Shown one piece after another: positions 1 to 10,553 of a stretch of 33,889 nt of DNA. The position numbers and the translations under genes were made by a program. The notes beneath the pieces were generated by a model that searched no databases, was not told the origin of the DNA, and saw nothing but the letters and a program-made list of their open reading frames with translations. The DNA is from Candidatus Acidiferrales bacterium (GTDB lineage: Bacteria > Acidobacteriota > Terriglobia > Acidiferrales > UBA7541): positions 1 through 33,889 of the forward strand of contig JARLGK010000197.1 of the NCBI GenBank assembly GCA_031296075.1. The letters are read 5' to 3'. The first letter of the stretch is position 1. Each line of letters starts with the position of its first letter.

Positions 1-1
1 C

Positions 2-1687
<1,686 letters not shown>

Positions 1688-1762
1688 GAATCCTACACGC
1701 GCGAGCTGGATTAAAACACGTCCGGCGGGGGAGCAAAAAATCTTGGGCGGGGGACTGCGGCC

Positions 1763-4666
1763 TTGACCAGAACCTTGGCCGCCAGCACGAAACTATCTCT
1801 TTGCGCATGCGGAATTCTGGTCGTTGTGTGCTTGCTACCCCTCGCTTCCGGTCAATCCCTTTGGGCTCAACGGGCGCCGGAACCCGGCGGACCGCAATAC
1901 GTCATCACCCGCATCGAATTTGACGGGAACCGCCGCGTCCAGCGCGATACGCTGCTCGCGCGCATTTTTTCGCGCGTGGGTGATCCCTACACTCTGGACG
2001 CAGTTCGCCGCGATTTTCAGGCGCTCTGGAACACGCAGTTCTTCGAAGACATCCGGCTCGAAACGGAAGACGATCCCAACCAGCCGAACGGGAAAATCGT
2101 GGTGTTCCACGTCTCGGAGCGGCCGATCATCCGCCGGATCGAGTACAAGGGCAACAAGTCCATCACGGAATCCGACATTCTGGATGCGTTCAAGCAGAAG
2201 AAAGTCGGGCTCACCGTGGAAAGCCAGTTCGACCCGACAAAAATCAAGCGCGCTGAAGTCGTGCTGAAAAGCCTGCTGGCGGCGCACGGCCGCCAGTTCG
2301 CCACGGTCAAGCCCACGTACGAGCGCATTGCCGCCTCCAACGCCGTCAAATTGGTTTTCAATATTGATGAAGGCCCGAAGGTGAAAGTCGGAAACATCTC
2401 CGTGGTCGGGAACAAGGCGTTCTCGAGCAGGAAAATTATCCGCACGATGAGGAACGACCGGCCGTACGGGGTTCCGCTCGGCATCACTTACATTCCCGTG
2501 ATGAGTAAGACGTTCGACCGGCCGAAGCTGGATGAGGACCTCGAAGTCGGCGTCCGGGGCCTGTATCAGGACAACGGCTATTTCAAGGTCGTGGTGGACG
2601 TGAAGGAATTGAAGACGGTGGATGTTTCCGGCGGGCTGCCCCTTATTGGAAACCGGAACGGCAAGGCCACCAACATCGTGATTTCGGTCTCAGAAGGCGA
2701 GCAGTATCGCATGGGCAAACTCGCTTTCCGCAGCTCCGATCCCGATCAGGGGCTGATCTTCAAACCGGAACTGCTGCAGCGGGCGTTTCCGTTGAAGGAA
2801 GGCGACATTTTCGACGCAGACAGGATCCGCAAATCGCTCGACAGTTTTCGCAAGCTGTATGGCGAATACGGCTACATTGACTTCACGGCCGAGCCCGAGT
2901 TCGATGTGAACGATGCGAAGAAAGTGGTGAACCTGACGCTTCAATTCGACCAGCAAAAGCAATTTTTCGTCCGCCGGATCGAATTTTCCGGCAACACGAC
3001 GACGCGCGACAAAGTGATCCGACGCGAGCTTCTGCTGGACGAAGGCCAGGTCTTCAACAACCGCTACTGGGAATTGAGCCTTCTGCGACTGAATCAGCTC
3101 GGATACTTCGACCCCATCAAGCCGGAAAACGCGGAGCTGAAGAAGAACGTGAAGGCCGGCACGGTGGACATCAAGCTGAAGGTGAAGGAGAAAGGCAAGC
3201 AGTCCGTCAGTTTCTCGGGCGGCGTCAGCGGGCTTTCGGGGAGTTTCGTGGGCTTCTCGTATCAGACGAACAACTTTCTCGGACTGGGCGAAACGCTCAC
3301 GCTTTCGGCGCAGATTGGCGATATCCAGCGCAGCATCAATTTCGGATTCACGGAGCCGTATCTATTCGACCGGCCCATCTCGACGGGCTTCACGATTTTC
3401 TCGCAAAAGTACGATTACAACACCGCGCGCCAAGAAGGAATCCTGGTGGGGCAGCAAGTCGCGATCGATCCCGCGCTCCAGGAGAACTACAACACGGACT
3501 CGAAGGGCTTTACGATTTTTGCCAGCTATCCGCTGCGCCGGCTGTCGTTCACGCGCCTGGGCCTAAGTTATGGCTGGTCCACGACGGACATCACGCCCTT
3601 CAGCCAGTCGGCGACTCTTCTTTTCGAGTTCACCAAGTTTACGAGTCTGGCGGGTCCGTCGGCGCTCAATGGAATCCGGCAGAGCCAAATCACTCCGACT
3701 CTCAGTTACAACACCGTGGACAGCCCGGTCAATCCGACGCACGGGAAAAGCTTTTCGTACGGTGGGAGCTTCGTGGGCGGCCCGCTGGGGGGGAACGTCA
3801 ACACGTTTAGCAACGTGTTCGACATGTCGTATTTTCGCCCTCACCATCGCCATAGGAACGTGATTGCGCTTCATCTGAACGGCAGCATGATCACGGGCTA
3901 CGGCGGAAAGGAAGTACCGCCGAATTCCCGGTTCTACGCTGGAGGCGAACAGGACGTCCGGGGATTCGACTTTTATACGATTTCGCCTTTCGTGTTCATT
4001 CCGTTTTCGACGACGACGAACGTCACCTTCTTCAATCCGCACAACCTGGGTCCCAACGGAGTTCCGACTGCGGAGAGCATCCCAGTCAACGTGCTGGAGT
4101 TCATACCCACGCGTCCCGGGGGCGATTTGAAGTTCGTGTCGAACCTGGAATACCGAATCCCGCTTGTGAAATCCTACGTGACTTTGAGCTTGTTCCACGA
4201 TTTCGCGGTGAATGGAATTTTGCGGAAATCGCAACTGCAGCTCGATCCCTCGGCCATTAGTTCCCTGCGGCAACAGTATCCGAATCCTGATTTCCCGTGC
4301 CAACCGATTGGCGCTCCGTGCGTGAACGTACCGAACAATTTGCCGATCGCTGCGGGCACCGAGTTCAGGCCGCACACCTCGGCGGGAATCGAGATTGACA
4401 TCCAAATTCCTATCATCCAGGCGCCGTTTCGCATCTATTACGCGTACAATTACCTGCGCTTGAGCCAGACGATTACGCCGCCGCTCGGAGCCTTCTTTGT
4501 GCCGCCGGCCGAGCGAGATAGTTTGAAGCAGTTGGGCGTGTACGACACGCAGATCGTACCGGCGCTGCAAGATTTCTTGATCCATACGCAGTCCTCGCAG
4601 ACAATCCCGCCGGGCCTGTTCGAACCGAAGACGACTCTGCGGTTTGCCGTGAGCCGCACGTTCTAG
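1763..4666 (+). CDS. bamA: BamA/Omp85 outer-membrane protein assembly factor
   Basis: Central component of the beta-barrel assembly machinery: it inserts outer-membrane proteins from the periplasm. The 967-residue product starts at a TTG and has a hydrophobic signal peptide (about residues 10-30). Five POTRA-like repeats can be recognised by their (I/V)xxIxxxGN openings: ITRIEFDGN (about 48), IRRIEYKGN (about 123), VGNISVVGN (about 207), a less typical one near 314, and VRRIEFSGN (about 402). The C-terminal half is a 16-strand-type barrel; it contains the Omp85 lid-loop motif VRGF (about residue 730) and ends in an aromatic Phe, as expected for a barrel terminus. It is longer than E. coli BamA (about 810 aa), mainly through barrel-loop insertions such as a Pro/Asn-rich loop near 840-870. 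The skp/ompH gene lies downstream, the usual partner, but separated by one large lipoprotein gene. Confidence 0.95.
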   Translation: MTRTLAASTKLSLCACGILVVVCLLPLASGQSLWAQRAPEPGGPQYVITRIEFDGNRRVQRDTLLARIFSRVGDPYTLDAVRRDFQALWNTQFFEDIRLETEDDPNQPNGKIVVFHVSERPIIRRIEYKGNKSITESDILDAFKQKKVGLTVESQFDPTKIKRAEVVLKSLLAAHGRQFATVKPTYERIAASNAVKLVFNIDEGPKVKVGNISVVGNKAFSSRKIIRTMRNDRPYGVPLGITYIPVMSKTFDRPKLDEDLEVGVRGLYQDNGYFKVVVDVKELKTVDVSGGLPLIGNRNGKATNIVISVSEGEQYRMGKLAFRSSDPDQGLIFKPELLQRAFPLKEGDIFDADRIRKSLDSFRKLYGEYGYIDFTAEPEFDVNDAKKVVNLTLQFDQQKQFFVRRIEFSGNTTTRDKVIRRELLLDEGQVFNNRYWELSLLRLNQLGYFDPIKPENAELKKNVKAGTVDIKLKVKEKGKQSVSFSGGVSGLSGSFVGFSYQTNNFLGLGETLTLSAQIGDIQRSINFGFTEPYLFDRPISTGFTIFSQKYDYNTARQEGILVGQQVAIDPALQENYNTDSKGFTIFASYPLRRLSFTRLGLSYGWSTTDITPFSQSATLLFEFTKFTSLAGPSALNGIRQSQITPTLSYNTVDSPVNPTHGKSFSYGGSFVGGPLGGNVNTFSNVFDMSYFRPHHRHRNVIALHLNGSMITGYGGKEVPPNSRFYAGGEQDVRGFDFYTISPFVFIPFSTTTNVTFFNPHNLGPNGVPTAESIPVNVLEFIPTRPGGDLKFVSNLEYRIPLVKSYVTLSLFHDFAVNGILRKSQLQLDPSAISSLRQQYPNPDFPCQPIGAPCVNVPNNLPIAAGTEFRPHTSAGIEIDIQIPIIQAPFRIYYAYNYLRLSQTITPPLGAFFVPPAERDSLKQLGVYDTQIVPALQDFLIHTQSSQTIPPGLFEPKTTLRFAVSRTF

Positions 4667-4758
4667 AAAATCGGCCGGAGATGCAAGGGGAGTTGCGCGA
4701 AAGTAGTTGTTGCCCAGCGGGCGTGAAGAATCGAGCGGAGATGGCCGGAGGGAAGCAA

Positions 4759-7700
4759 ATGAGAGCGTGGAGAGTGGGAGCGCTTGGGCTCCTCATGGTG
4801 GTGGTGTCGGGTTGCGGTGGGAACTCCACGCCGGTCGGGGTCGCGATTACAGGACCAGGGCTGTCTCCCCTGACCGTGCTCGTGAATCGCACGGCGCAAT
4901 TCGCCTCAAACGTTACTGGCGCGTCGAGTTCCGCAGTGTTCTGGCAAATTTGCGAACCGCCTGCAACGCCTTCGACCACGATCCCGCCGACCAATTGTAT
5001 TGCGGGTCAGGGCCCGACGGGATGCACGATACCGGCGGTTTCCAACCCGATCAGCGGTTTCGGAACAATCACCCTTAATGGTCTGTACGCGGCGCCGCCG
5101 ACAGTCCCCAATCCAGCCACCTTTCTGATCGTGGCCACGAGCTGCATCAAGTCGAATGCGTTTGCCACCTTTACGGTGACGATTGATTCCGGGATAACGG
5201 TCCAGGTTACTCCGCCAACCGCTTCGATGGGTCCGGGTGAGCACTTTCAATTCACGGCGACCGTCAACGGCACGGCGAACACGGCCGTCGTTTGGCTGGT
5301 GGACAATATTCCCGGCGGAAACGCCACCGACGGCTTCGTTTGCCCGTCCTCAGCCGTAGGCTCGCCTTGCACGATGGGGAGTGCCCCCGGGGAATACTTC
5401 GCCCCGTTGACTTCTCCCGGACCGGTGACCGTGACGGCGCAATCCGGCGCTGATCCGACGCATCAGGGGTCGGCGACAGTCACGGTCGGAAGCGGCAATG
5501 CTCCGGCGTTTGCGCCCGCGAATCCGCTCGAACCAACGGTCGCCGCGCAAGGCTCCGCGCAGCAGGACGTGTATCTGACGGGCACCAACTTCTTCACGAC
5601 GAGCCAGGTTTTCGTGAACGGTGTGGCTCTTCCGGCCACGAATCTAACTTTTATCGGCGGCGGTGCGCTCGTCCGCGCCACCATTCCCGCGGCGGAATTG
5701 ACGCAAGCCGGAGACATCGGCATCGAGGTAAGGTCGCAAGATGGCTTGAACAGTAGCGGGACTCAGACGCTGCACGTAGATCCCGTGCGGCCGGCGCTGA
5801 TTGCCTCGACACCGGATAGTGTGCCGCTATCCAACACCGGCGTGAGCGTAAGCGTAAGTCTGACGGGCGGCTATTTTGTCCCCGGCAACAAGACGACAGC
5901 AACATTCGACGGAATCGGGTGCGGCGGAGGGGGCCAGGTCTGCACGACATTCGTGGACAGCCGGCATTTGACGGTTTCCGTTCAGGACCCGACCCTGCTT
6001 GTGCCCGGGCTCTATCCGCTCATCGTCCAGAACAGCGACGCTTCTACGCCTGGCGCACCCTCGATTACTGGGATTAATCTGGCGGTCGTACCGGAAGCCA
6101 GCTCGATTTCAGGCGCGCCAAATCCGTTAATCGCCGTGGGTTCGAGTCCATCCGCCGTGGCCATTGACTATGCCGACGGGTATGCGGTAGTCGCGAACCA
6201 GTCCACGAATAACGTCTCGATCATTTCGCTCGTGGCTCCGACCGCAAACACGGTCATCGCCACGATCAATGTCGGTTCGCAGCCCACCGGAGTCGGAGTG
6301 GACGATTTGTTGTCGGACCACCAAGCATTCGTCGTGAACAGCGGCGAAAATAGTATCTCCGTGATCGACCTGAGCGCGAAACCGCCTGCGTTCCTGAAAA
6401 CGGTTTCACTGAACAGCTATGAGCCCGGGATCATTCCGCTTGGCACGGTGCCATTCTCGATCGGCGTCAATTCGCTGACCCATCGAGCCTTCGTGGCGAA
6501 TCAATCCACCAACGTCGGAACGATTCTGAATTTGGCCGATGCAAACGTCGCGGCCGGCTGCGCGGCTCCGCCTTGCCCGGTCTCCACCGTTACCGGAGGC
6601 ATCACGCCTTACGGAACCGGAGTTAACCCCGCCGTGGCGATCGATCCGCGGTTGAATTGGGCGATGGTCACGCCCGGAGGCACGGGAACGATCGCGCTGG
6701 TGGATCTCGGCCGGGCCGCGATCCCGGGTGATGTCGGGCGGTTATCGGAACTCATCGGGAGCTTGTCTATCTCTTCGACCATGCAGGGCGTCGGCATCAA
6801 CTCGGAAACCCATCAAGCGTTGTTGACCGATCCGTCAGCTCAGACGATGACGGAGTTCAGCCTTCTGAACGATGGCGTCACTCCTGTCACTTTTACCTCT
6901 GGTGGGTCGATTCTGCCGACCGCAAAACTAGTAGCCTCGGCGGTGAATCCGCTCGAGAACGTCGGGATTGCGGTGCAGCAATCCGCGATGGGTGGCGCGG
7001 AGGCCTTTGTCGCCGATCTGCAAAGCGGCGTGATACTCACTTCGGTAGGTGTGGGCGGCACGCCGATCGCGGTCGCGGTGGATCCCGCCAGCAATGAAGC
7101 CGTCATCGTGAACCAGTCGGCCAACAATGTCGGCATTGTTTCGCTCGGTCCCGCGCCTACCTCGCCGCAGATTCTGGAGGCCAGCCCAGCGGTCGCGTTC
7201 GGGGGGTCCGGAACAGCCGACCTGCCGCTGACGATCACGGGCGCTGGCTTTAACGGCGGCTCGGAGGTATTGCTCGACGGATCGCCGCTTGCGACCGTGA
7301 CGGTTGTGAGCAGCCGCCAAATCGTGGCGACGGTGCCGGGCTCAATGCTGAGCGCCGCCCATCGCTATATCGTACAAGTCGAGAATCTGCCGAGTACTGT
7401 TTCCAACATCACCGATCTCACCGTCATCCAGGCGGTTCCAGTCGGAAATTCTCCGGTCGGCGTGGCAGTGGATACAGACCGCGATCTAGCGGTCGTCACG
7501 AATTCCCTGGACGACACCGCCTCGCTGGTTTCGCTCACACCGGTAATTCCGGATTTCTCGCCTGAATCGCTGGGGGACACCGGAATTGTGGGGCAGCCGA
7601 TTCCCGTCGGGACGACGCCGGAAGGAGTCGCCGTGATTCCGCGGCTGGGTGTGGCGATGGTGACCGACAATGGCAGTAACAAGGTAACCGCCATTGACCT

Positions 7701-8457
7701 GACCTCAACTCCGGCTACGCCGATACCGGACGTGGCTCTCTGCGCGACGTGCTCGGGACCGGCCGGTGTGGCTTTCAACCAGGATACGGCGACCGCGGCG
7801 GTGGCCACCACGAACGCGGGCACTGTTTTCAGCACGGGCAATCTCGATTTCCTGTCCGTGACACGTTCGACGACGACAACGCCGCAGGTCGCGGTAGCCC
7901 TCGGGGCTTCTCCCTCTGTGGATCAGGGGCCCGTCGCGGTCGCAGTGGACCCAACGCTGAACTTCGCGGCCGTTGCAACGGCTTCCTCGACGAGCAGCCT
8001 GGATATTGTCTCCATGGCAACGGATGGGATTGTCGGGCGAGTCAGTTCGCTTCAGAATCCAAGCGGCGTTGTGTTCGACCCCGTCAACCAGGTGTTTCTG
8101 ACAGTGAATAGCCTGGTGAACAACATCGTCATCACCAATCCGGCGACGTTGACGTCGTCGAATGTCAGCGTGGGCATTGCCCCGACGTCCGTCGACTACG
8201 ATTTCCAGACGAGCTCTCTCGTCACGGTCAATGCCGGAAGCCACGTCATGTCCGTGCTCGACTACGCCTGCCCGCCGACCGTGCCCGCTCCCGCGTGTTC
8301 GGTGCCTCAGGTCCGCGCGGTGCTCGGATTGGGAGGAGCGCAGACGTCATCGCTCGTGCTCGGCCCGAACGCCGTCGCCATTGATCCGAAGCTGGGTCTG
8401 GCAGTCCTTGTGGACCCGGACAATAATCGCGTGCTTCTTGTTCCGCTGCCGCACTGA
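4759..8457 (+). CDS. Large secreted lipoprotein with Ig-like, IPT/TIG and YVTN beta-propeller repeats
   Basis: Predicted surface or periplasmic lipoprotein of 1232 residues; function unknown. I chose the ATG at 4759 because a GGAGG lies 7 nt upstream and the product then begins with a perfect lipoprotein signal (basic MRAWR, hydrophobic core, lipobox VVSGC). Longer in-frame starts (4681, 4741) would bury this signal. Following are two Ig-like (BIG/BACON-type) segments, IPT/TIG segments (for example around FFTTSQVFVNGVALP and GAGFNGGSEVLLDG), and two stretches of YVTN-type blades with the recurring pattern VAVDPxxNxAVVxNxxxNxVxIVSL. Ig/IPT plus NHL/YVTN architecture is common in acidobacterial cell-surface proteins and suggests adhesion, polysaccharide binding or protein scaffolding. 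It sits between bamA and skp, 92 nt after bamA, which is an unusual place for such a gene. Confidence 0.85.
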   Translation: MRAWRVGALGLLMVVVSGCGGNSTPVGVAITGPGLSPLTVLVNRTAQFASNVTGASSSAVFWQICEPPATPSTTIPPTNCIAGQGPTGCTIPAVSNPISGFGTITLNGLYAAPPTVPNPATFLIVATSCIKSNAFATFTVTIDSGITVQVTPPTASMGPGEHFQFTATVNGTANTAVVWLVDNIPGGNATDGFVCPSSAVGSPCTMGSAPGEYFAPLTSPGPVTVTAQSGADPTHQGSATVTVGSGNAPAFAPANPLEPTVAAQGSAQQDVYLTGTNFFTTSQVFVNGVALPATNLTFIGGGALVRATIPAAELTQAGDIGIEVRSQDGLNSSGTQTLHVDPVRPALIASTPDSVPLSNTGVSVSVSLTGGYFVPGNKTTATFDGIGCGGGGQVCTTFVDSRHLTVSVQDPTLLVPGLYPLIVQNSDASTPGAPSITGINLAVVPEASSISGAPNPLIAVGSSPSAVAIDYADGYAVVANQSTNNVSIISLVAPTANTVIATINVGSQPTGVGVDDLLSDHQAFVVNSGENSISVIDLSAKPPAFLKTVSLNSYEPGIIPLGTVPFSIGVNSLTHRAFVANQSTNVGTILNLADANVAAGCAAPPCPVSTVTGGITPYGTGVNPAVAIDPRLNWAMVTPGGTGTIALVDLGRAAIPGDVGRLSELIGSLSISSTMQGVGINSETHQALLTDPSAQTMTEFSLLNDGVTPVTFTSGGSILPTAKLVASAVNPLENVGIAVQQSAMGGAEAFVADLQSGVILTSVGVGGTPIAVAVDPASNEAVIVNQSANNVGIVSLGPAPTSPQILEASPAVAFGGSGTADLPLTITGAGFNGGSEVLLDGSPLATVTVVSSRQIVATVPGSMLSAAHRYIVQVENLPSTVSNITDLTVIQAVPVGNSPVGVAVDTDRDLAVVTNSLDDTASLVSLTPVIPDFSPESLGDTGIVGQPIPVGTTPEGVAVIPRLGVAMVTDNGSNKVTAIDLTSTPATPIPDVALCATCSGPAGVAFNQDTATAAVATTNAGTVFSTGNLDFLSVTRSTTTTPQVAVALGASPSVDQGPVAVAVDPTLNFAAVATASSTSSLDIVSMATDGIVGRVSSLQNPSGVVFDPVNQVFLTVNSLVNNIVITNPATLTSSNVSVGIAPTSVDYDFQTSSLVTVNAGSHVMSVLDYACPPTVPAPACSVPQVRAVLGLGGAQTSSLVLGPNAVAIDPKLGLAVLVDPDNNRVLLVPLPH

Positions 8458-8598
8458 GGTGGCCCGGTCGACATGCGGCCAACCGAGCTTGGGAGCAGCG
8501 CATCGGAATGTATTGGCGAGCGGGGAAGAGAGTTCTGCTGGTCGCGGCCGCGAAGTATTCAGCGCGGGGCTTCGCGAAACGTCACTGACCGAATCCGA

Positions 8599-8628
8599 TT
8601 GACCATGCTCGCAGATCGAAGTTATAAT
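8599..8628 (+). promoter_or_regulatory. Sigma70-type promoter of skp/ompH
   Basis: TTGACC (8599-8604), an 18-nt spacer and a perfect TATAAT (8623-8628). Predicted transcription start is near 8635, giving a short leader of about 47 nt before the ATG at 8682. It shows that skp/ompH can be transcribed separately from bamA and the lipoprotein gene. Confidence 0.6.
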
Positions 8629-8681
8629 CCGCGATTCGCGCTTATCACAATACTCTGACTACGTTTCAACGAGGAGTGAGA

Positions 8682-9299
8682 ATGAAGATTCGAGCGGTAG
8701 TCCCGGTTTTAGCAGCCCTTTTGATGACGCCCGCGGTCTGGGCGCAGGCCAGCAGCGCAGGCGCGCCGGCGTCGGCAAAGGTAGGGGTTCTCAGCGTTCA
8801 GGCAGCCATTGCCAGCACGGCGGAGGGCAAACAGGCCGCGGCTGAATTGCAGTCGCAGTTTGCACCGAGGACGACCGAGCTTCAAAACCTGCAAAAGCAG
8901 ATCGAAGAGCTTCGGAACAGGCTGCAGACCGGCCAGTCAACCTTGAGCGATGAAGAAAAGGCCCGGCTGGCGCGTGAAGGCGACCAGTTGAGTCGCGCGT
9001 TCCAGCGGAAACAACAGGAATTTCAAGATGACACCAACGATGCTCAGCAAGACGTCGTGAACCGAATCGGGCGGAAGCTTGTTGACGTATTGAATAAATA
9101 TTCGAAGGAAAACGGGTACTCGATCATCTTGGACACTTCCTCGCAGCAGAGTCCGGTTCTGTACGCGGCGAACCAGATCGACGTCACGCAGGATATTATC
9201 CGCCTCTACGACCAGAGCTATCCGGTGAAGGCTGCCACCACCGCGACGCCCGGCAGACCCGCGCCGAAACCCGCCACTCCTGCTACCCCGAAACCGTAG
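8682..9299 (+). CDS. skp: Skp/OmpH-family periplasmic chaperone
   Basis: Holdase that escorts unfolded outer-membrane proteins through the periplasm to BamA. The 205-residue product has a cleavable signal peptide ending near VWAQA, then a GVLSVQAAIASTAEGK strand-helix start typical of OmpH, and a long charged coiled-coil segment (about residues 50-125, rich in E, Q, K and R) that forms the tentacles in Skp. The end is a Pro/Ala/Thr-rich tail, probably disordered. The ATG at 8682 is preferred over the GTG at 8676 because GAGGAG (8671-8676) is then correctly placed. A sigma70-like promoter is upstream and an intrinsic terminator immediately downstream, so it can be a single-gene transcript. Confidence 0.9.
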   Translation: MKIRAVVPVLAALLMTPAVWAQASSAGAPASAKVGVLSVQAAIASTAEGKQAAAELQSQFAPRTTELQNLQKQIEELRNRLQTGQSTLSDEEKARLAREGDQLSRAFQRKQQEFQDDTNDAQQDVVNRIGRKLVDVLNKYSKENGYSIILDTSSQQSPVLYAANQIDVTQDIIRLYDQSYPVKAATTATPGRPAPKPATPATPKP

Positions 9300-9322
9300 C
9301 GAGTTGCGCAGTCGTGAATTTC

Positions 9323-9364
9323 AAAAAGCCTTTCCGGCTGAAACCGGGAAGGCTTTTTCTTTTT
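9323..9364 (+). terminator. Intrinsic (rho-independent) terminator after skp
   Basis: A near-perfect hairpin: AAAAAGCCTTTCCGG pairs with CCGGGAAGGCTTTTT around a short loop (CTGAAA region), followed by more T residues. It starts 24 nt after the skp stop and separates skp from the peroxiredoxin promoter. The A/T flanks make it potentially bidirectional, but there is no minus-strand gene ending at it. Confidence 0.9.
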
Positions 9365-9401
9365 GGTCGGCAAGATCCCCTTTGATTCATTGACGCGTAA
9401 T

Positions 9402-9430
9402 TTGTCGGCCGGGCCGGGTTCGGCTATCAT
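9402..9430 (+). promoter_or_regulatory. Possible sigma70 promoter of the peroxiredoxin gene
   Basis: TTGTCG (9402-9407), a 17-nt GC-rich spacer and TATCAT (9425-9430), about 63 nt before the start codon. Each box differs from consensus by one or two bases. Placed after the skp terminator, so the gene needs its own promoter. Confidence 0.35.
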
Positions 9431-9499
9431 CATTGCCCGAAGCGAACCGATCGAGTTGATCTGAAAAACCACTCGCGATAGCGAACCAGGAGGATGGAC

Positions 9500-9961
9500 A
9501 TGGCACTTTCCGTTGGGGCTGCGGCTCCGGATTTTTCGTTGAAGGATCAGAATCAGAAGGACGTGAAGCTCTCGGATTTCCAGGGCAAAAAGAACGTCGT
9601 GATCGTGTTCTACCCGCTCGATTGGAGCCCCATCTGCACGAATGAACACGCTTGCTTCGTGAACGATATGAAGCGATTCGAGCAGCTCGATGCAATTGTG
9701 CTCGGCCTCAGCGTGGACAGCGTCTGGTCGCACAAAGCCTTTGCAGAGAAAATGGGCATCCACTATTCGCTGCTCGCCGATTTTCAACCCCGCGGAGCTG
9801 TCGCCGATAAATTCGGCGTCTATCTCGCCGACAAGGGGATCACCGGGCGCGCGATCGCCATCGTGGACCGCGCCGGAAAGCTCGCCTGGTTCAAAAACTA
9901 TGACATCCCGACGGTGCCGGACATGAAGGAAGTTTCCGAGGCGCTTGCAGCAGTGAAGTAA
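9500..9961 (+). CDS. Peroxiredoxin (AhpC/TSA, AhpE/Bcp-like)
   Basis: Thiol peroxidase that reduces hydrogen peroxide and organic hydroperoxides. The 153-residue product has the thioredoxin-like peroxiredoxin fold and the active-site pattern P-x3-S-x2-C (P39, S43, C46); a conserved Arg follows in GITGRAIAIVD. A second Cys at position 52 gives C-x5-C, one residue longer than the C-x4-C pair of E. coli Bcp, so C52 may or may not be the resolving Cys; no other Cys exists. No signal peptide, hence cytoplasmic. I chose ATG 9500 over ATG 9494 because AGGAGG ends at 9493 and would abut the earlier ATG. Its last 71 nt overlap the convergent cytochrome c gene. Confidence 0.9.
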   Translation: MALSVGAAAPDFSLKDQNQKDVKLSDFQGKKNVVIVFYPLDWSPICTNEHACFVNDMKRFEQLDAIVLGLSVDSVWSHKAFAEKMGIHYSLLADFQPRGAVADKFGVYLADKGITGRAIAIVDRAGKLAWFKNYDIPTVPDMKEVSEALAAVK

Positions 9962-10415
9962 GCGGAGCGGCGGACGAAGTGCCGGACGGCTTGTCGGCAA
10001 AGGCGCGTATGTAGTCGACCACCTGCCAGCGCTCTTGGTCGCTCAGTTTGTCCGCGAAGGCCGGAATGGGAAGCCGCCCCCGGGTGATTTGCCAGAAGAG
10101 TTCGCCATCGGTTCGGCGGCGCATGGCCGGCGCGTCGGTGAAATCACCGGGCGCGACGGAAAGCTCGGCGGCTTTTTGGCCTCTTCCGTCGCCCTTCTCT
10201 CCGTGGCAGCTCCGGCAGTGTTCTCCGTATACCTGCCGGCCGGCGGCGATGGCATCGTCCGTCGGCGGCACCGGGTTCTTGAGTCTCCGCGCGGCCGCCG
10301 TTGCGTTCCAATTCTTGGCCGTATTGATCGCGGTCGCCAAGCCCGCCCCCAGGACCACAAGCAAAGCCAATATTCCAAGCGGTCGAATTCTTGATTTGTG
10401 TTGGCTGGGTTGCAC
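9891..10415 (-). CDS. Membrane-anchored or secreted c-type cytochrome (mono-haem)
   Basis: Electron carrier outside the inner membrane. 174 residues from a GTG with GGAAG upstream. An N-terminal hydrophobic segment (about 13-30) is a signal anchor or uncleaved leader. The haem site is C67-R-S-C70-H71, in a context typical of class I cytochrome c (GEHCRSCHGEKGDGRG). The distal part reads ITRGRLPIPAF followed by DKLSDQERWQVVDYIRAF; in relatives the residue before PAF is the axial Met, but here it is Ile (codon ATT). The final ~30 residues, Pro/Ser-rich with two Cys, lie beyond the conserved domain and partly overlap antisense to the peroxiredoxin gene. It follows the NRAMP and small membrane-protein genes on the same strand (138-nt gap), so co-transcription is possible. 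Confidence 0.85.
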   Translation of the reverse strand: MQPSQHKSRIRPLGILALLVVLGAGLATAINTAKNWNATAAARRLKNPVPPTDDAIAAGRQVYGEHCRSCHGEKGDGRGQKAAELSVAPGDFTDAPAMRRRTDGELFWQITRGRLPIPAFADKLSDQERWQVVDYIRAFADKPSGTSSAAPLTSLLQAPRKLPSCPAPSGCHSF

Positions 10416-10553
10416 AAGTTCTTCCGGTACCCCGCGTGTCGCCGATGGGAGGTGTGGCTACGAAGGGAATTTTCCCACAGCCGATCAGGATTTCCCAGAA
10501 AAGATCCTGTCCTCGAAGCGATAAATCGCGGATGTCTTCACGAGGCGCACGAT

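Noticed and set aside
3563-4585. 340-codon minus-strand ORF inside bamA
   Set aside because: Arg/His/Val-rich antisense shadow of bamA codons; no domain, bamA itself is unequivocal.
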